Positions 6,680-12,720 of a DNA stretch of 13,091 bases are shown here, in pieces. How positions within the stretch are numbered: the first letter of the stretch is position 1; each line of letters opens with the position of its first letter. A program made the translations under genes and the position numbers. Below the pieces are notes generated by a model. The model did not search any database. It was given only the letters and a program-made list of their open reading frames with translations, and was not told where the DNA came from. Origin of the DNA: Candidatus Nanopelagicales bacterium (lineage in GTDB: Bacteria > Actinomycetota > Actinomycetes > S36-B12); NCBI GenBank assembly GCA_018399515.1, contig JAGYOB010000156.1:1-13091 (forward strand). Direction: 5' to 3'.

Positions 6680-8262
6680 AGGGGGATGTTCCCGTGCTTC
6701 TTCGGTGGCCGGGTCGCACGCTTACCGCGCAGGGCGCGCAGGGCGCGGGTGACCTGCTCTCGGGTCTCGCTGGGCAGAATCACCCGGTCGATGTAGCCGC
6801 GCTCGGCGGCGATGTAAGGATTGGCGAGGGTTGCTTCATATTCCTCGATGCGCTGGGCGCGACGCGCCTGCGAGTCCTCGGCATTGGCGATGTCGTTGCG
6901 GTACAGGATGTTCACCGCTCCCTGAGCACCCATGACCGCGATCTGCGCGGTCGGCCAGGCCAGGTTGATGTCAGCGCCGAGGTGCTTGGAGCCCATGACG
7001 TCGTAGGCACCGCCATAGGCCTTGCGGGTGATCACGGTGACCAGGGGAACGGTTGCCTCGGCGTAGGCGTAGATCAATTTCGCACCGCGTCGGATGATCC
7101 CGTCCCATTCCTGATCCGTGCCCGGCAGGAATCCGGGAACATCGACGAACGTCACGACAGGCAGGTTGAACGCATCGCAGGTGCGCACGAACCGGGCGGC
7201 CTTCTCGGACGCATCGATGTCGAGGGTGCCGGCGAACTGCATCGGCTGGTTGCCGACGATGCCGACCGGGTGACCTTCGATTCGCCCGAACCCGCAGACG
7301 AGGTTCGGGGCGAACAGCGGCTGGGTCTCCAGGAAGTCACCGTCATCGAGGACATGCTCGATCACGGTGTGCATGTCATAGGGCTGATTGGGTGAATCCG
7401 GAATGATCGTGTCGAGTTCGCGATCGACATCATTGACCTCCAGATCCGCCGCGGCCGGAACCGCGGGAGGCTCGTCGAGGTTATTGCTCGGCAGGTACGA
7501 CAGCAGCGCGCGGACGTAGTCGAACGCATCCTGCTCGTCGGTCGCCATGTAGTGCGCGACACCGGATTTCGTGTTGTGGGTGCGCGCACCTCCTAGGTCC
7601 TCGAAAGCCACATCTTCGCCGGTCACGGTCTTGATGACGTCGGGGCCGGTGATGAACATGTGCGATGTCTGATCGACCATCACGGTGAAGTCGGTGATGG
7701 CGGGTGAGTAGACAGCCCCACCGGCGCAGGGGCCCATGATCAACGAGATCTGCGGGATCACCCCGGAGCCGAGGACATTGCGGAAGAAGATCTCGCCATA
7801 CAGCCCGAGCGACACCACGCCCTCTTGGATGCGCGCCCCGCCCGAGTCGTTGATGCCGATGACGGGGCATCCGGTCTTCATTGCGAGGTCCATGATCTTC
7901 ACGATCTTCTCACCGAACACCTCACCGAGGGATCCGCCGAACACGGTGAAATCCTGCGCGAAGACACACACCGGACGACCATCGATGGTGCCGTACCCGG
8001 TGATGACCCCGTCACCGTAGGGGCGGTTGTCATACATCCCGAAGTTGTGCGATCGGTGCCGGGCCAGGCCATCGATCTGGGTGAAGGAATCGGGGTCCAG
8101 GAGCGCCTGAATGCGTTCCCAGGCAGTCATCTTGCCCTTGGCGTGCTGCTTGTCCACGGCAGCCGAACGCCGATCACGGGCGTGCGTGCGGCGATGCTGG
8201 AGATCGGCAGACTTTTCTTCGGTTGTGCGTGGTGGATGCGGGGCATCAGCCGGCGTCGTCAC
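6676..8262 (-). CDS. accD5: Acyl-CoA carboxylase beta chain (carboxyltransferase), propionyl-CoA type
   Basis: A 528-residue carboxyltransferase that moves CO2 from biotin on the AccA chain to an acyl-CoA. It has two crotonase-like halves. The N-terminal half carries the GGARIQEG loop (141-148) and GPCAGGAVYSPA (177-188), which form the first oxyanion site. The C-terminal half carries FVDVPGFLPG (372-381) and GGAYDVMGSKHLGAD (417-431). Asp421 in GGAYD matches the Asp that, in Streptomyces PccB, was shown to favour propionyl-CoA over acetyl-CoA (Ile in AccB), so methylmalonyl-CoA is the expected main product. The GTG at 8262 is chosen because TACAGT ends 7 bases upstream and the residues after it fit the family; the open frame runs 75 codons further but into birA. 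accE follows with a GTGA overlap; birA diverges 18 bp away. Confidence 0.92.
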   Translation of the reverse strand: MTTPADAPHPPRTTEEKSADLQHRRTHARDRRSAAVDKQHAKGKMTAWERIQALLDPDSFTQIDGLARHRSHNFGMYDNRPYGDGVITGYGTIDGRPVCVFAQDFTVFGGSLGEVFGEKIVKIMDLAMKTGCPVIGINDSGGARIQEGVVSLGLYGEIFFRNVLGSGVIPQISLIMGPCAGGAVYSPAITDFTVMVDQTSHMFITGPDVIKTVTGEDVAFEDLGGARTHNTKSGVAHYMATDEQDAFDYVRALLSYLPSNNLDEPPAVPAAADLEVNDVDRELDTIIPDSPNQPYDMHTVIEHVLDDGDFLETQPLFAPNLVCGFGRIEGHPVGIVGNQPMQFAGTLDIDASEKAARFVRTCDAFNLPVVTFVDVPGFLPGTDQEWDGIIRRGAKLIYAYAEATVPLVTVITRKAYGGAYDVMGSKHLGADINLAWPTAQIAVMGAQGAVNILYRNDIANAEDSQARRAQRIEEYEATLANPYIAAERGYIDRVILPSETREQVTRALRALRGKRATRPPKKHGNIPL

Positions 8263-8275
8263 CCTGCGTACTGTA
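8263..8275 (-). promoter_or_regulatory. accD half of a shared bidirectional -10 element
   Basis: On the minus strand TACAGT (8275-8270) is followed by 7 bases (ACGCAGG) and the accD GTG at 8262. It overlaps the plus-strand TACTGT used for birA. No -35 close to TTGACA is seen. Confidence 0.6.
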
Positions 8276-8280
8276 GCCAG
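8269..8280 (+). promoter_or_regulatory. birA half of a shared bidirectional -10 element
   Basis: TACTGT (8269-8274) is followed by 6 bases (AGCCAG) and the birA GTG at 8281. TACTGTA (8269-8275) is an odd-centred palindrome, so both strands read TANNNT from the same seven bases. Confidence 0.55.
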
Positions 8281-9105
8281 GTGGAATCGGCGCCTGACGA
8301 CACCCGTCGACTTGCTGCGCGGGTGGCGATGCTCGCCCAGGATCCCACGTGGGCGCCGTGGCCGGCGCCCGTCGTCCTCGACACCGTCGACTCGACGATG
8401 ACTCGATTGCGTGAGCACGCGGGCGAGGGCGCACCTCAGGGCGCAGCCGTCGTGGCCGATGAGCAGACAGCAGGTCGCGGGCGCCATGGCCGCACGTGGC
8501 AGTCCCCGCCGGGGACGGGTGTGTGGGCGAGTGTGCTGTTACGTCCTGGTGCCACCGAGCCCGGCACTCTCGGTGTGCTGCCGTTGTTGATCGGGGCGGC
8601 CATCGCCGGCGAATTGTCCCGGTGGTCGGGAGCCCGTCTGCAGGTCAAGTGGCCCAATGACATCGTGTGGTTACGGGAGGGCGAGGGGGCCTCAGCAGTC
8701 GCGAAGCTCGCCGGGGTCCTTGCTGAACGGCTGCCCGACGGCGCCATCGTGATCGGAGTCGGCCTCAACGTGCTGGCCGCACCCCCCGACACGGCGGCGA
8801 TTGCGCTCGCGGACATCGTCGATGATGCGCATCGAGCCGGCCTGTCCCGGGAGGATGCAGCGGTGGAAGTACTGCGTGCGGTGGCGCAGGCCGCGTCAGC
8901 ATGGCTGTGCGGTGAACACGACCTGACTGACTACCGCCGTCGATGCATCACGGTGGGTCGACGGGTTTCGGTGACGGCTGTGGCAGGGGCGCAATCGTGG
9001 AGTGGGCAGGCGGTGGGTGTCGATGACACGGGTTTGCTGCTCGTCGAGGATGCAGCCGGTGCGAGGATCGCGGTGGCAGCAGGTGACGTCACCCTCGCCG
9101 AGTGA
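8281..9105 (+). CDS. birA: Biotin--[biotin carboxyl-carrier protein] ligase, single-function class without repressor domain
   Basis: A 274-residue ligase that makes biotinyl-AMP and attaches biotin to the carrier lysine, here most likely Lys550 of the neighbouring alpha chain. Visible motifs are VDSTM (36-40), the adenylate-binding GRGRHGRTW (65-73), KWPNDI (123-128), AKLAGVLAE (141-149, catalytic Lys142) and VIGVGLNV (156-163). A small SH3-like C-terminal domain follows from about 225. There is no room for the N-terminal winged-helix DNA-binding domain of E. coli BirA, so it should not repress genes directly. The GTG at 8281 is chosen because TACTGT ends 6 bases upstream and longer versions would overlap accD. 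It faces away from accD with 18 bp between. Confidence 0.92.
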   Translation: MESAPDDTRRLAARVAMLAQDPTWAPWPAPVVLDTVDSTMTRLREHAGEGAPQGAAVVADEQTAGRGRHGRTWQSPPGTGVWASVLLRPGATEPGTLGVLPLLIGAAIAGELSRWSGARLQVKWPNDIVWLREGEGASAVAKLAGVLAERLPDGAIVIGVGLNVLAAPPDTAAIALADIVDDAHRAGLSREDAAVEVLRAVAQAASAWLCGEHDLTDYRRRCITVGRRVSVTAVAGAQSWSGQAVGVDDTGLLLVEDAAGARIAVAAGDVTLAE

Positions 9106-9210
9106 GTTCCCGACCCGTCCACGGCTGGTTCGTCCGAGCAGGTGCCGGAGTGAACATCGAACTTAGCGAACTCCACCGTACGCGCACCGCCGCCGTGCGA
9201 CGATTTATCC
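9106..9210 (+). promoter_or_regulatory. 105-bp leader region of the PH-protein/cyclase pair
   Basis: The gap between birA and the PH-protein gene contains the direct repeat CGAACT-TAG-CGAACT (9158-9172). It sits inside a short inverted repeat GGAGT (9147-9151) / ACTCC (9170-9174). No TANNNT at leaderless spacing and no Shine-Dalgarno precede the ATG at 9211. This is a candidate regulatory region only. Confidence 0.3.
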
Positions 9211-9768
9211 ATGGGATACCCACGACGTCTGCTTGGCGATGGTGAAGTCATCGTCACCGAGATGAAGCCCCACTGGCGGGCGCTGATCATTCCCGCGGTG
9301 ATCCTCATCGGAGTGGTCTTCGGGGCGACCTGGCTGGCTTTGATGTGGGGTTCGTGGTTCTCCGGGTCGTTGGGTTCGATCGGTCGCTGGGTGATCGTCA
9401 TCGTGTCGGTGTCGTTGGTCATCGTGTTCGCGGTACGCCCGTTCCTCTTCTGGATCACGACGCAGTACGTGTTTACCAATCGACGGATCATCACCCGGGC
9501 CGGTTTTGTCGCCAAGCGCGGTCGGGACATGCCGCTGGCCAAGGTCAACAACGTGTCTTTCGAGATCAGTTTTTTCGGTCGACTGTTGAATTACGGCCGG
9601 CTCGAGATCGAGTCCGCCGGTGATGAGGATCTCGTCATCGATGACGTGCCCCATGTGGAAAACATCCAGCGCGAGGTCTATCGATTACACGAAGAGGATG
9701 ACGAACGCCGTCGCCGTCACAGCGGGGCGATGGGAGGAGATCCGGTGCCGCCCGGAGACGGCTCGTGA
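9211..9768 (+). CDS. Bacterial PH-domain (bPH2, YdbS/DUF304-like) membrane protein
   Basis: A 185-residue protein with two membrane helices (about 24-46 and 56-80), then a bacterial PH-like domain. That domain starts YVFTNRRIITRAGFVAKRGRDMPLAKVNNV (86-115) and continues through NYGRLEIESAG (127-137). The charged tail (160-185, EEDDERRRRH) is probably cytoplasmic. The opening MGYP and overall length match the conserved protein beside birA in M. tuberculosis (Rv3278c, recalled). Molecular function is unknown. The ATG at 9211 is the only sensible start; no in-frame start lies close upstream. Its TGA overlaps the GTG of the adenylate cyclase as GTGA, so the two proteins should be made together, which suggests a functional or physical link. 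Confidence 0.8.
   Translation: MGYPRRLLGDGEVIVTEMKPHWRALIIPAVILIGVVFGATWLALMWGSWFSGSLGSIGRWVIVIVSVSLVIVFAVRPFLFWITTQYVFTNRRIITRAGFVAKRGRDMPLAKVNNVSFEISFFGRLLNYGRLEIESAGDEDLVIDDVPHVENIQREVYRLHEEDDERRRRHSGAMGGDPVPPGDGS
9754..9758 (+). promoter_or_regulatory. Shine-Dalgarno of the adenylate cyclase gene
   Basis: GGAGA, inside the end of the PH-protein gene, lies 6 bases before the GTG at 9765 and supports that start. Confidence 0.6.
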
Positions 9769-10784
9769 CCGGATCTGACGAGAAGTCGCTCGCGATCGAA
9801 GCGATCGACCGACTCATCCTCGGTGCTCGGCCTCGGTACACGAGTGAGGATCTGATAGCCCGCACCGATGTCCCCGAGCCAGTAGCCAAGGCGATGTGGC
9901 GGGCGATGGGGTTTCCGGATTCTCAGGGTGCTGCGATATTCACCGATACCGATCTGGCCGCTTTGCAAACCGTGGCGAGTTTGATCGATGAGGGATTGCT
10001 GGACGACTCCGTCGCTGTCACGGTGGCACGTGCTCTTGGGCAGACGACGGCCCGATTAGCTGACTGGCAGGTGGAGGCCCTCGGGCGGGCGCTGGTGGAT
10101 AACGGCGAGGTCGGACTCGATGAGTTAGCGGACCGGGAAGCCTTGGCAGTCGTCCTGGAGCGGGCGCAGGCGCTCTTGCCGTCGATGCAGGAACTCCTGG
10201 TCCATGTGTGGCGTCGGCACATCGCAGCAGTGATGGAACGCCGGTTGGCACCGACCGAAGGTTCGCCCGATGTGCAGGCTTCGGTGATCTTCGCCGACCT
10301 CGTCGGCTTCACCCGGTTGGCTCGCCAGTTGGAAGACACTGACCTGGCCAGGATGATCGATGGTTTCGAGGCGATCAGCTTTGGCGTATCGACCGAATTC
10401 GCCGTGCCACTGATCAAGACAGTGGGCGATGAGGTCCTGCTCACGGCTGATGATCCGGATGCGGCTGCGCAAGCTGCCTTCGCACTGCATGCCCACGCCG
10501 ATGGCCATCCGGACCTGCCGGAACTGCGCATAGGAATCGCCACCGGACCGGTCCTTCGCCGGATGGGTGACGTCTTCGGGTCGACGGTGAACCTCGCGAG
10601 CCGACTGACGGCACTGGCTCGCCCGGGAACCACCCGGGTTGATGCCGCTACAGCGCGCGCACTCTCCAGCGATTCGGCCATTGCTATCCGACAGACCGCT
10701 CCGCGGCGGCTTCGGGGAATCGGCGTGGTCCGATCCTTCGAGGTCGACCAGGCATCGGCCTGGACGCGGGCTGCGGGGCAATAG
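9765..10784 (+). CDS. cya: Class III adenylate cyclase with Rv1264-like regulatory N-terminus
   Basis: A 339-residue soluble protein expected to make cAMP from ATP. Residues about 10-165 resemble the all-helical regulatory domain of M. tuberculosis Rv1264 (RYT...WRAMGFPD...FTDTDLAAL pattern), which in that enzyme is autoinhibitory and pH-responsive. The catalytic domain follows (171-330) with every key residue present: metal Asp178 in IFADLVGFT, Lys218 and metal Asp222 in KTVGDEV, and Asp269 in DVFGSTVNLASR with transition-state Asn276 and Arg280. The Lys/Asp pair that recognises adenine favours cAMP over cGMP. As in class III enzymes generally, a homodimer is expected. Translation is coupled to the PH-domain membrane protein (GTGA). 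A cyclase next to birA is also found in Streptomyces (SCO4928, recalled). The regulatory-domain assignment is from memory of the family pattern. Confidence 0.88.
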   Translation: MTGSDEKSLAIEAIDRLILGARPRYTSEDLIARTDVPEPVAKAMWRAMGFPDSQGAAIFTDTDLAALQTVASLIDEGLLDDSVAVTVARALGQTTARLADWQVEALGRALVDNGEVGLDELADREALAVVLERAQALLPSMQELLVHVWRRHIAAVMERRLAPTEGSPDVQASVIFADLVGFTRLARQLEDTDLARMIDGFEAISFGVSTEFAVPLIKTVGDEVLLTADDPDAAAQAAFALHAHADGHPDLPELRIGIATGPVLRRMGDVFGSTVNLASRLTALARPGTTRVDAATARALSSDSAIAIRQTAPRRLRGIGVVRSFEVDQASAWTRAAGQ

Positions 10785-10791
10785 TCCCCGC
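10773..10791 (+). terminator. Possible stem-loop over the cyclase stop codon
   Basis: GCGGGG (10773-10778) and CCCCGC (10786-10791) can pair across a 7-base loop holding the TAG stop. There is no T-run after it, so this is a weak candidate terminator or mRNA-end stabiliser between cya and the converging gtrA. Confidence 0.3.
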
Positions 10792-10826
10792 GCAGTTCGC
10801 CCCCGTCGGTCAGGCGTGGCCGTCGC

Positions 10827-11381
10827 TCAGGCGCGGGCGCCGGATTCGGTGACGGGAATCGCCGGGAAAACCCAGCGCCGGTAGGACCAGAAGCGGAATA
10901 TCGTGCCCAGTGCCAGGCCCACGACGTTGGCGCTGATGTTGTCGGCGAGGGGGCTGGTCAGGCCGAGTGCGTAGTGGCTGAACCACAGGCAACCCAGAGC
11001 AATGAGCATGCCGACGCCGTTCAGGGCGAAGAACAGGGCGTATTCGCGGCCCATCCCCGTACGGCCGCGATAGCGGAAGGTCCAGAACCGGTTGCCGAAG
11101 TAAGCCACGGTGGTGGCAGCGATGACACTGATGACCTTGGCCGTAAGAGGGCGGTCGTAGAACGGTCCCTCGCCGCCCGCGTAACGCAGGAGGTTGAACA
11201 GGCCCACATCGACGACGAGGGCGACGAGACCCACGACCCCGAACTTCGCTATCTCGCGCATGACCGTCTGTCCGGTAGCGCGCAGCCGCTGCGTTACCCG
11301 ACCCACCGATAGGCGACGCGAGGCAGTGGTCGCCTCGGACGCTGATGAAGCCGCGACACGCTCGAGACGATTTTGGGACAC
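10827..11381 (-). CDS. GtrA-family four-helix membrane protein
   Basis: A 184-residue integral membrane protein of the GtrA/DPMS family, whose members are thought to help move polyprenyl-phosphate-linked sugars or to assist cell-envelope glycosyltransferases. A charged N-terminal tail (1-42) precedes four helices at about 46-66, 81-101, 113-135 and 147-166. The family marks are YFGNRFWTF (94-102) and RFWSYRRWVF (163-172). The sugar or partner cannot be told from this sequence; no glycosyltransferase is adjacent. The GTG at 11381 is preferred over the internal ATG at residue 41 because TATTCT ends 6 bases upstream. The gene lies between cya (convergent, 42 bp) and purK (divergent), the place GtrA also holds beside purK in M. 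tuberculosis (Rv3277, recalled). Confidence 0.87.
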   Translation of the reverse strand: MSQNRLERVAASSASEATTASRRLSVGRVTQRLRATGQTVMREIAKFGVVGLVALVVDVGLFNLLRYAGGEGPFYDRPLTAKVISVIAATTVAYFGNRFWTFRYRGRTGMGREYALFFALNGVGMLIALGCLWFSHYALGLTSPLADNISANVVGLALGTIFRFWSYRRWVFPAIPVTESGARA

Positions 11382-11393
11382 CGCTGGAGAATA
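11382..11393 (-). promoter_or_regulatory. Putative -10 element for leaderless gtrA transcript
   Basis: On the minus strand TATTCT (11393-11388) is followed by 6 bases (CCAGCG) and the GTG at 11381. Confidence 0.55.
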
Positions 11394-11436
11394 CCTGGCC
11401 CAACCCCGTGTATGCAGAGTGCGGACCGGTCATCAC

Positions 11437-11450
11437 TACCATCAGTGAGT
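11437..11450 (+). promoter_or_regulatory. Possible -10 element for purK
   Basis: TACCAT (11437-11442) is followed by 8 bases and the GTG at 11451. Spacing is slightly longer than at the other candidate leaderless starts, so this is a weaker case. No Shine-Dalgarno precedes the GTG. Confidence 0.4.
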
Positions 11451-12668
11451 GTGAACTCCCTCACCCCTGGACTCCCACCAACGGGTTCGACCGCCGATGC
11501 TGCTGCGCGGGGGCGAGATCTGCCGCGGGTGGGGATGATCGGCGGGGGACAATTGGCGCGCATGTCGGCCGCTCCGGCGGCCGCCCTCGGTATCGACTTC
11601 GCGGTTCTGGCAACCAGCGAGGGTGAATCAGCCGCCCAGGTCGTGCGGCGGGTCGTGCTCGGTGACCATGATGACCCCCAGGCTCTAGCTCGGTTGGCGG
11701 CGAACAGTGACATCGTCACCTTCGATCACGAGCACGTGCCGCCGCCGATGCTCGAACAGCTGCTTGATCGTGGCGTGCTCGTGCGACCGGGTCCGGATGC
11801 GCTGCGCCACGCGCAGGACAAGTGGCATATGCGTCAGACATTGAGCCAGATGGGTGCACCGGTGCCGGCTTGGGCGCGCGTCGACCATCCTGGCGAAGTC
11901 TCGGCATTCGCTGAGGACAACGGCTGGCCGCTCGTACTGAAGATCTCCCGCGGCGGCTACGACGGTCGCGGCGTGTGGGTCGTTGAGAATGAGACGCAGG
12001 TTGAGACGCTCATGCGCCAGACTCCCCTGGTCGACGCGGCGGTGTGGCTCGTCGAGGAATACCTCCCGTTCGAGATGGAAATCTCCGCACAGGTCGCACG
12101 ATCTCCGCACGGACAGGCGGTGGCCTACCCGGTTGTTCGCACTGTTCAGGTCGAGGGGATGTGCGCCGAGGTCGTCGCTCCGGCACCGGGTCTCGATCCC
12201 GATCTCGCGCTCGAGGCGACCGATCTCGCTCTGCGTATCGCGCAGGAACTCGACGTCGTCGGCATGCTCGCGGTGGAATTATTCGTCGTCTCCGGTCGCA
12301 TCGTGGTGAATGAACTGGCCATGCGTCCGCACAACTCCGGTCACTGGTCGATCGAGGGTGCGGTGACCAGTCAATTCGAAAACCACCTGCGCGCGGTCTT
12401 GGACTGGCCGTTGGGCGATCCTCGTACGATCGCGCCGCACACCGTGATGGTCAACGTCATCGGTCCCGACCACCCGATCCCGCCTCTGCACGAAGCATTC
12501 CGCCATGTCATGGCCCGTGATCCAGGGCTGCACGTGCATCTGTACGGAAAGTCAGTCCGACCTCGCCGCAAGCTCGGGCATGTCACTGTGGTCGGAGACG
12601 ATCTGGACGATGTGCTCGATCGCGCTCACCATGGCGCGGACTACCTGATGGGAGTCATCGATGAATGA
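11451..12668 (+). CDS. purK: N5-carboxyaminoimidazole ribonucleotide synthase
   Basis: A 405-residue ATP-grasp enzyme that converts AIR, ATP and bicarbonate to N5-CAIR in de novo purine synthesis, supplying PurE. Visible segments are MIGGGQLARM (29-38) opening the first domain, FDHEHVP (91-97), RGGYDGRG (167-174; ATP-grasp loop) and VNELAMRPHNSGHW (286-299; metal and substrate site). RPRRKLGHV (370-378) closes the last domain. The start is uncertain. The GTG at 11451 gives a 28-residue tail before the conserved core, comparable to the extended N-terminus of the M. tuberculosis protein as I recall it, and follows a TANNNT hexamer. GTG 11445 and a start nearer the core are possible. The last 8 bases overlap purE, so the two products that pass N5-CAIR between them are translated together. 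Confidence 0.93.
   Translation: MNSLTPGLPPTGSTADAAARGRDLPRVGMIGGGQLARMSAAPAAALGIDFAVLATSEGESAAQVVRRVVLGDHDDPQALARLAANSDIVTFDHEHVPPPMLEQLLDRGVLVRPGPDALRHAQDKWHMRQTLSQMGAPVPAWARVDHPGEVSAFAEDNGWPLVLKISRGGYDGRGVWVVENETQVETLMRQTPLVDAAVWLVEEYLPFEMEISAQVARSPHGQAVAYPVVRTVQVEGMCAEVVAPAPGLDPDLALEATDLALRIAQELDVVGMLAVELFVVSGRIVVNELAMRPHNSGHWSIEGAVTSQFENHLRAVLDWPLGDPRTIAPHTVMVNVIGPDHPIPPLHEAFRHVMARDPGLHVHLYGKSVRPRRKLGHVTVVGDDLDDVLDRAHHGADYLMGVIDE
12650..12654 (+). promoter_or_regulatory. Shine-Dalgarno supporting the first purE ATG
   Basis: GGGAG, inside the end of purK, lies 6 bases before the ATG at 12661. It favours that ATG over the three later ATGs in the repeat. Confidence 0.6.
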
Positions 12669-12720
12669 AGCCGCGATGAATGAAGCAGCGATGAATGAAG
12701 CAGCGATGAATGAAGCAGCG
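12661..12720 (+). repeat. Four 15-bp tandem repeats, each containing an in-frame ATG, at the purE start
   Basis: The unit ATGAATGAAGCAGCG is present in three identical copies (12676-12720), preceded by one copy with a single change (GCC for GCA, 12661-12675). Read in the purE frame it encodes Met-Asn-Glu-Ala-Ala four times. The first copy contains the purK stop codon (TGA at 12666). Confidence 0.95.

Noticed and set aside
6694..7395. Open frame of 233 codons antisense to accD
   Set aside because: It mirrors the conserved carboxyltransferase domain and shows no motif of its own.
7825..8280. N-terminal extension of the birA frame back to 7825
   Set aside because: It runs antisense through accD and has no family similarity; the GTG at 8281 gives a normal BirA length and has a promoter at leaderless spacing.
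8263..8280. BirA operator or biotin-responsive element
   Set aside because: The encoded BirA lacks a DNA-binding domain, and the 18-bp gap is fully used by the two -10 elements; no longer inverted repeat or riboswitch fits there.
8263..8487. 75-codon upstream extension of the accD frame
   Set aside because: It overlaps birA on the other strand; residues are unlike any AccD N-terminus, and a -10 element sits directly before the GTG at 8262.
9158..9172. SOS (LexA) box before the PH-protein gene
   Set aside because: TCGAAC is present but the second half is CGAACT, a direct repeat, not the inverted GTTCGA that the actinobacterial SOS box needs.
12661..12720. CRISPR-like or mobile-element repeat
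   Set aside because: The units are 15 bp, contiguous without spacers and in frame with purE; this is a coding tandem repeat.
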